A stretch of DNA of 64,000 nt, taken from positions 310,001 through 374,000 of the forward strand of contig JAACJK010000113.1 in assembly GCA_013368325.1 (NCBI GenBank), given 5' to 3'. The notes beneath the pieces are model-generated. The model saw nothing but the letters and a program-made list of their open reading frames with translations, ran no database searches and was not told the origin of the DNA. The position numbers and the translations under genes were made by a program. The DNA comes from Ephemerocybe angulata. Lineage: Eukaryota; Basidiomycota; Agaricomycetes; Agaricales; Psathyrellaceae. Positions 20,400-31,849 of this stretch are shown here, piece after piece (position 1 is the first letter of the stretch; each line of letters opens with the position of its first letter).

Positions 20400-21000
20400 C
20401 TACTTCACAATCACTATGGTGCCCAGGGTAAGCCCTAATGGTGGCACAGTCACCAAATGCAGCTCCTCCTCTCTGGTCTTGATTAATGCCTTAACCTGCT
20501 GCACAACGAGGTCTCCGAGAGACGAAAACTGTTCGATACCTTGACATGGTAGATGAGGGCTGTGAGCGTCCGTCTAATGAGGTTGAAGGTCAATTCAGGA
20601 TCATCAGTTTTAAGATGGTGTGAGAGGAGAGGGGAGAAGATGGATGCAGTAGCATTGTGCAATCTTCGCAGACATTCGTTGTGTTGAGCTGGGAGATGGT
20701 AGCATGGTCTGTCCCGCAGAGTGTCATTTTCGATTTCATAAAAGCAGAGTAACTTTGTGCGGTACCGCTGGTACTGGACGGTGAGTTGGATAATGGGATC
20801 AGAGACCTGGGATGGAAAGGAAAGTTTAATTGGTGCCCAGAAGAGCTGCATTGAAAAGGTGTGTGCCTCTTTATCAACCGCGATGTTACAACGATGTCCA
20901 TACCAGTTAGGGTGGCCAAGCACCAGCTCCTCAAGGCATTCGCTGCTCACCTTTGCCTCACTAAATGCTGCAATTTGACAGTAGAGAAGATTTCAGGAGA
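20400..21000 (-). CDS. Unrecognised protein, C-terminal two exons
   Basis: An upstream exon (about 20950 to 20540) reads SSECLEELVLGHPNW...YHVK and is followed by a 44-bp intron (20496-20539, GTATCG...CAG). The last exon begins VKALIKTREEELHL and ends at a TAG at 20400-20402 after TIVIVK. The splice keeps the frame. The upstream exon appears to begin further out, in a segment SEAKVSSE. No known domain is apparent. The neighbourhood gives no hint of role. Confidence 0.4.
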
Positions 21001-21229
21001 TTATAAGCCTCCTGGGCTTATATGGATCGTTGAGTATGTCTTCCACGTCTTTGTTGCATGCATACTGACTGTAGGCACCAAGCAGTTGTGCTGGGTATTA
21101 CAGAAGCCCCCTGCCTGGTGACCAGATGAAGCATTATATGCTCATCGCATACCAAGCAAGGGCTGGGCGAAGCGCTCGTGGTCCTGCTGCAATATTGCAC
21201 GTCTACACCTCCACGTCCAGAAACTGAGA

Positions 21230-21560
21230 GAGATATGAATGAATCTGTTCAGCACACCTCTTATCTAAATGAGCATGATGTCATGATTTGCCAGTCATTA
21301 ATCAAAGTGACATCATGTAGATCATGACATCACAGGTATAGGTACCATCAATGATGTCATGCAAATCAGGCACAGGTACCATCAATGACATCATAATAAC
21401 ACAGGCACAGGGTCCCTCAATGTAGTAGATCATGACATCATAGATACAGATCAAATGACAGCAGTGGACTAGTCCAGACTATAATGGACTTGTCCAATCT
21501 ATGCAAAACAGGTTGGTGGACAATCAAGATTGGAAAAGTCCAATACTGGTCAAGTCCACA
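21230..21560. repeat. TGACATCAT-rich repeat block
   Basis: The motif ATGACATCA or its complement occurs about eight times between 21260 and 21450, in both orientations. It is followed by AGTCCA-type motifs that lead into the TIR element at 21565. A second block of the same kind lies at 36480-36630. This pattern suits subterminal repeats of a DNA transposon, but no ends were found. Confidence 0.4.
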
Positions 21561-21564
21561 CTGG

Positions 21565-21853
21565 GAGTACTTCACACTCCCCCACCTGTTCGCGTGGACT
21601 CCACGTGGACTCCACAAAGAATCCAGTGGTATACCAGTAGACTGGAAGCCAAATTTTTGGCAGGCCCCCTGCCAAAATCAGTCCACGAGCAGTCCATGAG
21701 CAGTCCACGCCCCCCTGCCAGGCTCGGGTGTGGACTCCATAAGGAGTCCACTGGTCAGAGACCATAAAATACCCAGAGTCCACTGGTCTACCAGTGGACT
21801 CTGGGCAGTCCACATGGAGTCCACGTGAACAGGTGGGGGACTGTGAATTACAG
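21565..21853. mobile_element. Short TIR element of the GAGTACTTC...GAATTACAG family
   Basis: Left end GAGTACTTCACACTCCCCCA and right end GTGGGGGACTGTGAATTACAG match the ends of the 815- and 832-bp elements at 35156 and 47322, and both flanks are dense in AGTCCA/TGGACT motifs. At 289 bp it lacks the internal tRNA-like core and looks like a deletion derivative. No matching 8-bp target duplication is present. A gypsy fragment follows directly. Confidence 0.7.
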
Positions 21854-22462
21854 GAACGGCGTAACATCCTTGACCGTGTTGTCGTTCTGCTTCCTGCAGT
21901 CGATCACTGTACACAGAGCTGGTACGTCCGCCTTTTTGGCTAGACATAGCATCGGTGCAGCTTGTTCAGTTTGCGCCGGTTTCCAGAGCCCTGCATCCGT
22001 GTATTTCGAAAGCTTGGCTGATAGAAGCGGCTTCAGTGAGTCCGGGCACAGTGGTAGGTGATAGTTGTGATGCTTGGTCTCGTCAACCAGGGGTATCCAG
22101 TGGTTGATTTCACGAAATAGCGGTAGCTTCAACCCCCGTCCTCCCCAATGGTCCTTGAGCATCACCGCCCATTGTTCCTTCAATCGCGGCATGTCCTCCT
22201 CCGTAAGCTCTTCATCAGGATTGGCGTCCACCGTTCCGGCGAACTCCTCTATCATCCTGTTGAACTCCGTCGCGAATTCGAGGCTGTCTGTGGAAGGTAC
22301 GACATTTTCGCGCAGTTTCTCTCGTTCCGCCGACATCGGAAACCTCTTCCTCGTGAACTCCTCCACTATCTCCTCTACCTGTGTCATGACCGGCGCCTTA
22401 GTGTCAGGTCGCTTGTTCGGCCATTGCCCACTGTCATCCTCATCCGGAACCTCCTCTACCAT
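21854..22462 (-). pseudogene. Ty3/gypsy pol fragment (start of reverse transcriptase)
   Basis: One open minus-strand frame of about 204 codons carries the run-up to gypsy reverse transcriptase: LKLPLFREINHWIPL, YHLPLCPDSLKPLL, APMLCLAKKADVPAL and VIDCRKQNDNTVKD, the last being the conserved start of the fingers domain. No other part of a gypsy element is nearby. The piece is still open, so it was captured recently or under constraint. It lies exactly between two copies of the last 36 bp of the TIR element (21818-21853 and 22467-22502). Confidence 0.75.
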
Positions 22463-22466
22463 AGCC

Positions 22467-22502
22467 AGTCCACGTGAACAGGTGGGGGACTGTGAATTAC
22501 AG
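22467..22502. repeat. Second copy of the TIR element right end
   Basis: These 36 bp repeat 21818-21853 exactly, from AGTCCACGTG to AATTACAG. They close the gypsy fragment on its outer side, which suggests either capture of the fragment inside the element or insertion with a long duplication. Confidence 0.7.
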
Positions 22503-25500
22503 TCCTAACTGGAGTAGAAATAAGGAGTGCTACATTCACCAAGGCTACATGTACATTGAACTAAGGCAACTATTACTATCGCAGACACAATGACCAGAAA
22601 CCCAGAGCCTGCCTGGACACACACTCGACACCACCTACAGTGCGTCCTAAACCACGAACCAACGCGCATGGCATTGACAATGGCGAGGGGTGGTGGTGGA
22701 CATGGCAGCTGGAAGCGAACATAAAGGTCAGTCAAAAATGCCCAGGGATGGCATTAATCGAGGCGGACTCACCTGTGCTTCGACCGTCATCGTTCCGAGA
22801 CATGGGAGAGGTGCCGATTGTGTTGGCCCTGAGGTCTGGTTGTGAGCGCCTTCGTCCCTGGGGTTGTCGTCTGGTGAGCGTCATCATTTGGTGAGCATCG
22901 TTGTTCAAGATGCGACTGTGAAGGGCCTGCATGGCGCACTCGAGTTCGGTCTGCACGCCACACCCTGTTCGTTTGTTCATTCTGGACAACGGGGTATCTA
23001 GGTGCACAGGTGAGTCCTATTGTCACACAGAGCGAAAAGAAACACACCAAAGTACCCTGCGCGCTTCCCAGCAGAACTCGTGCATCCTGCACCCAGACCT
23101 CAGGCCCTCCTTCCATTCCATCGGGTCCTTGAACTGTTGTTGTGGGTGATTGTTGAAAGTAGAGGAGGGACTCCGACACCCCACTTGCTCCATGTATTGT
23201 GCCACCAGGGTTGACGCAAATGTCAGATTCGAACGCCGACGAGTGTGTTAGCGTGGATGTGGATGTCGAGTCCGGCAAGCATGGTGACACTGCAACTTGC
23301 ACTGATCCTGCAAGGCCCTCCGACGACCTTCCCGCATGTCGTTGGCTTTGAGCGTGTTTCTTCGGTTGCATTTGCACTTGAGATGCAAGCGCTTGCATCG
23401 TTAGATGCGAGGGAAAGCATAGTGCTGGTGGTAGGAGAACTGAAGCAGGGAAGGTGGGAAAAGCAAGGGCTCGCATCATTGGATGCGAGTGGGTGGACGA
23501 ACGACGTGAGGGAGAAACGGTGGGGTGGAATTCGAGGTCCTCGGCATTGAGACGTGCTGGAGGGAGAAACAGTGCCTTTGGTGCAGTTGGACCTGACGAC
23601 AACGTGGTACGTGCTGGAGGGAGAAACAGTGTCTTTGGCGCAGTTGGACCTGACGATGGCGTGATGGGGTGTGGAGTCTTTGGCATCATTGATTGACAGA
23701 ATCTTCGGTGCCATTGGGCGCAAGGTAGATGTCGCGGGGTGTGGTGGGAGGTGGAATGGTGTCTTCGGGGTCGTTGGACGGGAGGGAGGCCGTCGACAGT
23801 GGTGAGGGGAAGCACCTGCCTGCATCTCTGACAACACGACAGAACCCCTCGCACACGGTGTCCCTCTAACAGTTCTGGCAGTCGCGCAGCGTGTTCAAGG
23901 GTTTGGATTTGAGGTTTAGGGGTAGGGACAGCAGATGAAGTTGTGTCGTCGTTGTGGGTGGGGGCCGTCGAGGTCCAAGTCAAAGTCGGGTGGTCGGAAA
24001 GCGAGGAATCTGTCATCATTGTCATCGTCGATGAGGAGCCGCCAAAGTCATGCAAGTTGGCATGGATGCAGATGTCGAGTATAATAAGCTCAGTGTTGTT
24101 GGACACGTGGCAAGCATGGCGAAGCTGGATGGAGGAATGCCAATGTTCATGACATCAAGGATGTGTGTTCGTGATGTCGAGTACAACTAAAAAGAAATTG
24201 TAAGTATGGCATATTCCTGCAGAATGCACAGAACTGACCTCTACAGGTTCGCGCTGTTGTATAGAAAGACCGGGCGCAGGGAGTGTTGGGATCCGTCGCT
24301 TTGCTGATCTTCGACTGAAGTGACTGATGGGCCTTGTAGTCCTGCATCTCCCTGTATCGTGATATGCCGTCCAATGACCGACAGTTCTGAGTCTGAGGGT
24401 GCGTTTGAGTTGGCATACAATGCGGCGCATGTTTTTGAAGGCATTCTCTGGTGGCGGCAGCTGTAGGAGGGGCTTGCGATGGTTTGCTGAGAGTGAGGGT
24501 CGATGAACAGCTGGTCGTGATAGGTGAGTGTTTGTTCTTCTGGAATCAGTGCTATTGCGTGCTCACCTGTTTTGTTGGGCCTCCACCCATCCTTCCCATT
24601 TCCTACTCACACTGCTACCACCATGTTCGAGAGGTCATGTTGAACAGCTGAGCTCGTGCGAGCGAGGGAGTCAAGGCTTTGCTTGGCTGGTTTTTGAGGA
24701 GGTTGGAGTCCTGTATCTGCCATCCAACGACGATTCCGCCGCGCGGGGTGGCAGGTGGGCCTGGCGATGGTAAATGGTGAGTACTATCTAATCTAATTTC
24801 CAGATCTCATAGACTGACCTTTAGTTAGCTGGTGTTGAGGCATGGGTTTGATGGGCACAAAGTTGATGGGGTGGCGGTGGAGGAGGTGAAGGTCGAAACA
24901 AAAGTGTTGTTGCCACCAGGACAATTCTTTTCCCTCTCATCGGCGCGTGACGCTTGGCGATGGCTTGGGGCATCTTTCTTCGGTTCCGTTTGCATTCGAG
25001 ATGCAAGTGCACGCATCATTAATGGTGGGGAGAGCGAGGCAGCGACGGGGCAGGGAACCCAGTGGGTGACGGCAGTGGTCGCTAGAGCTCAGTGCCTTTG
25101 GGCCCAAAGTCTTTGGCCTCATTGAACGGAATCTTCAGCACCGTTGGGCGTGAGTTAAACGTCGCAGAGTGAGGTGGGTCGATGGGCGGTATGGCGGTCG
25201 ATGAGGAGGAGGTCGGGGCTGGCATTTTCAGGGTGGTTGAGGGCATGGCTGCGCAACGCGTGGGTGGCTGGATGTGCAAGAGGCAACTAGTGGTTTATGA
25301 GAGGCAACAGGCGGTTTATCAGGAGCGAAGGCAAAGAGAGGCGGGAAGGTGAGCACAGGAGTCCAGGTCCCATGGTGCGCATGACAAAAATCCGTGTAAT
25401 TACACAGATTTACGTCACGTGCACTGTGGGGATTGAATTTCGGGAATCCTGGGACCTGCCAGCCAGCTCGAAGTTTGAACCGTCGAAGGCCTCCTGCTTC

Positions 25501-25540
25501 TTCCCCTGTCCCCTGCCCATCCTCCTCTGACATTGCCTTT
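22503..25540. other. Intron-rich, repeat-bearing region without recognised protein
   Basis: Several intron-like units open with GTSAGT and close with CTSACC...AG on the + strand (around 22730, 24520 and 24778). A 439-codon minus-strand frame (22787-24106) is Pro/Ser/His-rich and looks accidental. A 57-bp tandem duplication lies at 23552-23665. Parts of 23330-23760 recur at 24960-25180 (GAGATGCAAG and GTCTTTGG...CATTG segments), so the block contains diverged internal repeats. I cannot assign a product. Confidence 0.35.
23552..23665. repeat. 57-bp tandem duplication
   Basis: Two units of 57 bp (19 codons) starting ACGTGCTGGAGGGAGAAACA lie end to end with only a few substitutions. Confidence 0.75.
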
Positions 25541-25551
25541 CCCCCCAATTC

Positions 25552-28525
25552 ATGCAGCAAGTTTCATTCTCGGCCTCTCCAGAAGAGGGGCAGGCCATCC
25601 TGGACCACTTCTGGTCTTTAGCAGTGGGGGCCGTTTCTCCTGCTGTGTCTTCCGTATGCCAGCATTGGCAGAATCAGCTAATGGCAAACTCAGTAAGTAT
25701 AATCTTTTTGCTCCGGTCACATTTAAACTCACCCTTTCTAGAGGTCTGCCTTATCTGGGCTGCCAGGGCCTGGCCCGTTTCTTCAACCTCACGCTTTCCC
25801 TGGGAGCGTCTGTCGCTTCCCTTCGTGCTCACACTCACCCACTTCCACTTTAGTGCAGCACTCTGAGTCACCTCGGAGTGCTACGTCTAGAAGTGTCAGT
25901 CTGTATAAGAGGCCCACACTGTTGCCTTCAGCCTTCCCATCCCCTTGTGTGTCACTGAGCTCAGCGGCAAAAGGCCTTCCTGCCAACCTGTCATCCCCTG
26001 TGCCCGAGGGCTCTGTTATTCCAAACATGGAGTCTCTCTTGCTAGCACTTGCTCCTAATGTCGATGGGGCTCCTCTCTCTTATGTTGCTGGCATCGGCCT
26101 GGCATCTACCAGCGCCTATTCTTCAGGGGCCGGCGCTAATCTCGGCGGTCCTCCGAATGAATCTATTTCAGGGAATAACACCGGAGCAGAGGGCCAAGAG
26201 TATGAAGGGGACTCTGATGGAATGGAGATCATAGATGAAGAGCCTGTGGCTCCTCGACCATGGAACAGGGTGGCTGCTGCTGCCAGGAAAACCAAGAAGC
26301 CTTGCAACCACAACGGGGTTCCCCTCCACAGAACCGCCTTGGCTAAGAGATCTGGCGTTGTTTCCAAAACCTCTCAGGCAGCGAATAGTGGTGGTATAGG
26401 TGAAGGGGTTGACAAGGAGATTGCTGGGGGAGAGGAACTCGAGGATATGAATGTTGACCCTCAGGGCCAACCTGCGCCGGGCAGCACAGTTGTTCTCAAC
26501 GGGGGAGCAGGTATTCCTGAGACTATTTCCCTCAGCTCTACTGCTTCTGACATGTTCTTGAAGCTATGGACGGCAGCCAAAGATTATCTCAGTGGCGAAA
26601 CCTCCTTGCTTCACACCAACATCACAGAACTTATCACGTCTACCCCAGCTCATCCTACCCTTTCCCTGATTAGGGAAATGTGGCCAGAGCTTTGTGCTCT
26701 GATTAACGCCGCTGCCCTCTGCTACCAGCACGATAAAGCAGAGTGAAAGCTCACTATAATGACTTTTGTGGGTGCGATGGAGTTTTTTGTCACTGTTCAA
26801 AAGTGAGTTGCATGCTCATTCCTACCACCATCGCACTTAAGATGCATTTTCTAGTTGGTTAGAAAAGATCACTACTGGCCAAAAGAGCGAGCTTTTCCGT
26901 AGTTTGGTCGGAAATGAGTTCAAGGGCTGTGACTTGACTATTAGCGGTCTTGGTTGCTACTATAACATGGGTTCCAACTTCCAAGTTTTGCTACTTGGTG
27001 AGTGCAGGTGGGTCCTCATCCCTCTTCCTTTTCCTAGCATCTCATTTGCCTGTAGGCTCTATCTACATTCTGTTTTTACTGGCTATCTGTGAGAAGACTA
27101 GGGTTCTCCATCTTGCATCAGACTGCTGTATTAAACTCGGCAAGCTCATTCACCATCTGAATGGTAGGTCTTTTGTCAATTAACCATAAGTAGACTAATT
27201 CAGTCTATTTTAGCTTTAGAACTGGGATGCCATGTCACAGACTTTATCATTCCAGCGATAAACTCCCTCTGCCATGTGTTTCCCCTGGTGTTCGACATGA
27301 TTTTCACAGAGAATATTCTCCCGAAGGGATGTAACATCCAGCTGGATGCAAACACCACTGACGTTGTGGTATCTGATAACCTCTTCAACATGCTGAAGTA
27401 CGAGTAAGTGGCATTCTATGCTAAAATCTGGTCATTCACTAATAGTCTATCATTAGAACTTCTCTCAAATCATGTTCAAATGCATGGTCTCCTGTGCGGG
27501 ACGATCCAATTCCTAACAATTTGGTATTCAGCATGAGTCTGGCTGCCGCTCTCCAAGAGATAGCTGCGAAGACCGGTATAGCATTCAACAAGCTTCTAGA
27601 CCCTAATGTTTTGAAATCAGTTCTTGGCAAGTTGTCCACCAACTTATCTCCTCTCCATCCTCCTTCTTTTTCTCTGCCCAATCCTTTGCCTGCGAAACCC
27701 CCTGCTTCCATGTTTTGCCCTCCTGGGCTTCTTACTCTGAAGACTTTGTTGAATCCCTCACTTCCTGCCAACATTTCTGTTTGTTATGGGAGCCGCGACA
27801 AGGTCTTCACCACCCAGCACCGCGAATTTGCTGCTGCTGCTATGCAATAATCGCTACTGCAAAAAGATGAGTGTTTTGTATTTCTTTTATACCCTATCAC
27901 TGAGTCAATGTAACTTAGGGATCTGGTACTCCTGCTGACATTGAACCATCGTCTCTTTACCGAGAAGGTGTTCGGAACATCAACAACACCTGGGTCAACT
28001 ACCCTCACGAGGCCCAGGAAGCAAAGTCGTGGGCCAAGGAAAAGGAACTTTTAGAAGAGGCTTTCCTGCCTATGCTCAGGTAGATAATAGAAACAGTATG
28101 TTGCTATTTCTCTCTTGTAAATCCCGAGCTTATAGCCACATCCCTATCAAAGGTCAGAGCACTTTTGTCTGGAACATTTGTCGATTTGGAGATCACTGCT
28201 GATATCCTCCCCCTCAGCGAGCGAACCATGGCCCACCCTTTCTCTAGTGTAGTGGTAAACTTCAACTCACTGAGATGGAAAAGATAAGGAGATTTGCGTG
28301 GTCTTTCAAATCTCTAACTGTGAAGGAGGGGAGCTCTGCTTGGTTGAGCCAGGCCTTGCAGTGCGTCTTCATCATGGAGATGGTATTGTGTTTCATTCCA
28401 ACAAAACCAGCCACTTCAACTGTCGATACTCAGGCAGGAGAGTCTCTTTAGTTTTTCACTTGGATGCAAGCATGGATAACTGGAGAAAGAGCTACAATGA
28501 CTGGGGCCATTGTGATTTTTTCTGA
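25552..28525 (+). pseudogene. TET/JBP-like 2OG-Fe(II) oxygenase gene, broken
   Basis: Such enzymes oxidise 5-methylcytosine or thymine in DNA. Exon 1 (25552-25695, MQQVSFSASPEEG) ends at GTAAGT; exon 2 resumes after CTTTCTAG and stays open to 26746 with a disordered, acidic stretch. Further exons follow, including SLVGNEFKGCDLTISG (about 26860-26995), 27490-27850, 27919-28079 and 28136-28525. The last holds the oxygenase fold: SERTMAHPFSSVVVNFN, then GGELCLVEPGLAVRLHHGDG, SHFNCRYSGRRVSLVFHLD and the closing WRKSYNDWGHCDFF. The expected HRD iron motif is CAC-TGA-GAT (28268-28276), so Arg is now a stop, and the sequence before it is shortened out of frame. A TAA at 27848 also breaks the reading. 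Confidence 0.65.
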
Positions 28526-28660
28526 GGCACCCAGAAACTGTAGTTTACCAACATGTTACAAGCTCTGGTGTCTATTAACTTCTGTATCCCTCCACGCACT
28601 CCTGAGTATCTCGTGCTGACGGTGCATTTTGTTAAGGCCATTCATGTTGGCCGGCTGGCA

Positions 28661-28740
28661 CTGCCGGTCATCCTCGAGCGCTGCCCATCATCTTCGAGTG
28701 CTGCCCGTTGTCCTCGAGTGCTACCTGTCAGCGTCGAATG
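28661..28740. repeat. Four 20-bp tandem units
   Basis: Four consecutive imperfect 20-bp units, each starting CTGCC or CTACC and ending TCGAGTG or a close variant, run without gaps. They lie just after the oxygenase-like gene. Confidence 0.7.
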
Positions 28741-29016
28741 CTGCTGTACACCAGTGAGCGACTGCCGTCGTTTGATGCAATGTAACATCGAGCATTGGCT
28801 AACACTGAGCAAGACAAGCTCAACCTCGGGGCAAACTAGCACGATGCGCAAAATCAGCAGGAAGGTCCCAGGACAAACTCACGGCTCACAACTCACCGCT
28901 GCCTAGAACGAGATTGCGAGGTCAGGCCATAACGGAAACAGTCAGTTCAACATGTTCAAGTCGATAAAGGGACCGTACTCACCCAACCTAGCCGCCCCAT
29001 CGACAATGGCTCACAC
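28741..29016. other. Intergenic, intron-like unit only
   Basis: One intron-like stretch (about 28938-28985, GTCAGT...CTCACCC) but no protein that I can support. It forms the left flank of the copia element. Confidence 0.3.
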
Positions 29017-29325
29017 TGGCAGAATCTAACAGATTCTTCAGTCAGACCTCAGTGCGCAAAGAACGAACTATATATTCCAAATCCCTAACAGATTCTTCAG
29101 TCAGACCTGTAGGTACAGTAAGTACGTAGTAATAAATAAATAAATAGCAAGTCTCACTCCAGTGCACAAAGAATGAACTGAGGAGAGGAAAGAGAAAATT
29201 GACTAGTTATAACAAACAGTAGAAGGAAATGATAAACAGAAAACAAACAAATAAACGAAAATAGAAATGATGGAATGGGCGCCTATGGGCGTAGGAAGGA
29301 GGTGTATTAATTAGGAATCTTGACA
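29017..29325 (-). repeat. Copia 3' LTR
   Basis: 309 bp, nearly the same as 31555-31849 but with a short AATA expansion (about 29128-29146). A purine-rich GGGAG on the minus strand precedes its TGTCAAG start. Confidence 0.85.
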
Positions 29326-29329
29326 CTCC

Positions 29330-30120
29330 CACTTGCATCCATCTGCAGCCCCATGGATTTGACAAATTTCCAGTGAGTTTTGAGAGGGAATGCCCTGACT
29401 AGTGAGATAGTCTTCAACATCCTTCCCAGTGTATTCTCCTCCTCCATCGCTTCACAGCATTTGTCGGTACCTGTCGCCGAACCTGACACCTCCAATTTTC
29501 TGCCGAAAATGTGCCTGGACATCATGGTAGAAGTGCTTCATTCGGTAAAGGGCTTCATGTTTGTACTTGAGGAAGCATACCCAGACGAAGCGAGTGTGGT
29601 CATCGATGAACACCATCCAATACCAGAAACCAGACGGGGTTTGTGGGGTAACTGGTCCGCCGATATCGGTATGGATTAGCTCGAAAGGTGCAGATGTTTG
29701 TCATCTTGGCTGCAGTCAGAAAGGTAGCTTCTTCATCTTTCCGAGCATGCATTGTTCACAGAAACCCAGTTTTCCTTCGATAGAGGTGATCCCGCCAAGT
29801 TGCCCTCGCTTAACCATTTGTCTGAATCATTGCTCTGAGGCGTGACCCATTCGCCGGTGCAGGATGTTGATGTCGATGGAGGATTTGTGTGGTGTGTGGG
29901 CGACGAGTGCAGTCGTAATCTCGTATATTTCGGGCTTGAGTGAGAGTCGGTACAGTCCTCGAATGTGCTTTGCTGTGATGAGGCGGCATTGTTTGTATAG
30001 AATGTGGCCACCGTGCGCATCGAAGAGGGTAGCAAGTCCATCGCGTGATAGTGCGGGAATAGATATAAGCATCATGGCGAGCTCAGGGACAACGAGTACA
30101 TTCCTAAATTTGATGAATCA
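29330..30120 (-). pseudogene. Copia GAG-pre-integrase and integrase part
   Basis: Minus-strand pieces read ILHRRMGHASEQ (GAG-pre-integrase), then CEQCMLGKMKKLPF, FELIHTDIGGPV, WYWMVFIDDHTRFAWVCF and SDGGGEYTGKD, that is the zinc-finger end and the catalytic core of a copia integrase with two of the catalytic acids. Frameshifts and stops separate these pieces. The E-containing part and everything after it are replaced by the LTR. Confidence 0.75.
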
Positions 30121-31394
30121 TCTAGCTTGCTTCAGGTAATATTGCATTGTGCCCCAGGCTATGCCCTTAATGATGGAGTTGTCGCCAAGATAAACAGTGA
30201 CGGGTTTGTCGAGCTTTGTAAGTGATCCAGGGATGATCCAGTGGGCATTGAGAGTCATATGAGTTGAGCATGCAGAATTGAACAAGGTCTCTTCGCATTT
30301 GGTGTTGCACTCAGCCTCGGTCATGTAAACATAGTGGCGAACCTTGGGTCTCATTTCCTCAGAGATATATACATGACTGGCATACTCACAACTCCCTCCT
30401 CCACCTGGATCTCCTCCCCCATCGTCTTCATTGTCTGTTCCATCAGCCTCTTCCACCACCTTCGCATTGTCATGCCCTTTCTTACTTCTGTTGGTCTGCT
30501 TGTTGCGGTTGAATCTCGGTTTTGTCTGCTGCGCTGGAGCGGCGCCTGAGGTGGACTCGGCGTTTCTCTTGGCTTCGTTCTCCTTGAGCACTCGCTTGAT
30601 GATGATACAGTCGTCAGTGGAGTGGGTGCCAACCCCGTGATGGAGGCAGCGCAAGGAGGACTTGAGCACAGATTCAGTGGTAGTGGTGCCACTGAGGGAA
30701 GCCGATGTGGAGACTTGGTTCGAGGCCTGGGCGGCGACATCATCGAACTTGAGGTCTTCCATCTTCTTCATGCTGTTGAGGACGCTGGTGTAGAAGACTT
30801 CCCAAGTCAGAGTAGTGGGCAGTGAGCGGAGGAAGTAGAGGATGAGGAAGGCATTGGGAACGTTTTGTTTGAGCGATTTCAGCTTGGCGTGAAGCTGTAG
30901 AATTCGGCAAGACGTTCGTGGAAGGGTGAGCTGCCAGACCATCACAGATCCATCAGTTCTTGCATCGCGCTGAAGGCCATGGCAGTAATGTTGGTGCCTT
31001 GGTATTTGTCTATGATGTGGTCGTAGGCCTGTTTCACATTGTCAAACAGATTGATCTTGATTGCAAGGGCGTCGCCCATGCTATTGAGGATGATACTGAT
31101 TGCCTTCTCATTGCGGAGCTCCCATTCCTTGATCGCGGACGGAGTTGCGGTCGACAGTGCCTAATAGGCAGGCAGGGTCACGCTCAATGTCGTGGAGCCA
31201 GTCACACTATCGCCGCTGGTGGTAGAAGTTGGAGCAGTGGTGATTGCGGCGTTAGGGCGAAGATTAGTACCACTAACGATCCTCCAGACTTTGTGGCATA
31301 GGAGGTCCTGGCAGATTCGAACCTTCCAGATGGGGATGTCGTCAGGCTTGACCAGCTTCTTGGTTGCAGCAGCAAGGGTTGTGTCATCGGCCAT
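30118..31394 (-). pseudogene. Copia gag and protease, interrupted
   Basis: The first block (31394-31161) starts MADDTTLAAATKKLVKPDD and is a copia gag N-terminus (the WKVRICQDL segment). A break near 31160-30950 is followed by an open 275-codon frame with gag (LPTTLTWEVFYTSVLN), a Lys/Arg/Asn-rich basic part, and the protease motif FNSACSTHMTLNAHW. The usual protease reads DSGCS or DSGAT, so the catalytic Asp is Asn here and the protease would be dead. Confidence 0.75.
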
Positions 31395-31397
31395 GGC

Positions 31398-31455
31398 AGG
31401 TAGGATGGATGGATGGATGGGTAGGATGGATGGATGGATGGGTAGGATGGGTGGG
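31398..31455. repeat. GGATG microsatellite
   Basis: Repeated GGATGGATGGATGGGTA units sit in the copia leader just before the gag start. Confidence 0.85.
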
Positions 31456-31554
31456 AGTGGATGTTGATCGGGATGCTACTTCGATTGAGGATTGATGGAA
31501 TAGTACATCATCAATTAGTTCTTCTTGTAGCGATGAGCGGCGGGGCTCATAACT

Positions 31555-31849
31555 TGACAGAATCTAACAGATTCTTCAGTCAGACCTCAGTGCGCAAAGA
31601 ACGAATTATATATTCCAAATACCTAACAGATTCTTCAGTCAGACCTGTAGGTACAGTAAGTACATAGCAAGTCTCACCTCAGTGCACAAAGAACGAACTG
31701 AGGAGAGGAAAGAGAAAATTGACTAGATATAATCAACGGTAGAAGGAAATGACAAACAGAAGATAAACAAATAAAAATGAAAACAGGAATGATGGAACAG
31801 GGGCCTATGGGCGTAGGAAGGAGGTGTATTAATTAGGAATCTTGAGACA
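31555..31849 (-). repeat. Copia 5' LTR
   Basis: 295 bp, matching 29017-29325 apart from scattered substitutions and one indel, so the element is not very recent. Confidence 0.85.

Larger units (their letters stand above)
29017..31849 (-). mobile_element. Ty1/copia element with both LTRs, reverse transcriptase deleted
   Basis: Two similar LTRs (29017-29325 and 31555-31849) flank gag, protease, GAG-pre-integrase and integrase sequence on the minus strand. The LTR starts TGTCAAGATTCC (or TGTCTCAAG) and ends TTCTGYCA. A 5-bp flank agrees at four of five bases (CACAC and CACAG). The internal region is 2.2 kb instead of the usual 4 kb or more: the integrase runs into the 3' LTR, so reverse transcriptase and RNase H are gone. 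The element could move only with help from another copy. Confidence 0.85.

Noticed and set aside
21565..22502. Simple 8-bp target duplication for this unit
   Set aside because: CACACTGG on the left matches neither GAACGGCG (after 21853) nor TCCTAACT (after 22502).
22787..24106. 439-codon minus-strand frame as a gene
   Set aside because: Composition is Pro/Ser/His-rich and follows the repeat units and intron-like signals of the other strand; no domain or start context supports it.
22503..25300. CRISPR-like or satellite array
   Set aside because: Repeats are diverged, irregular in spacing and only two or three copies; the genome is a fungus.
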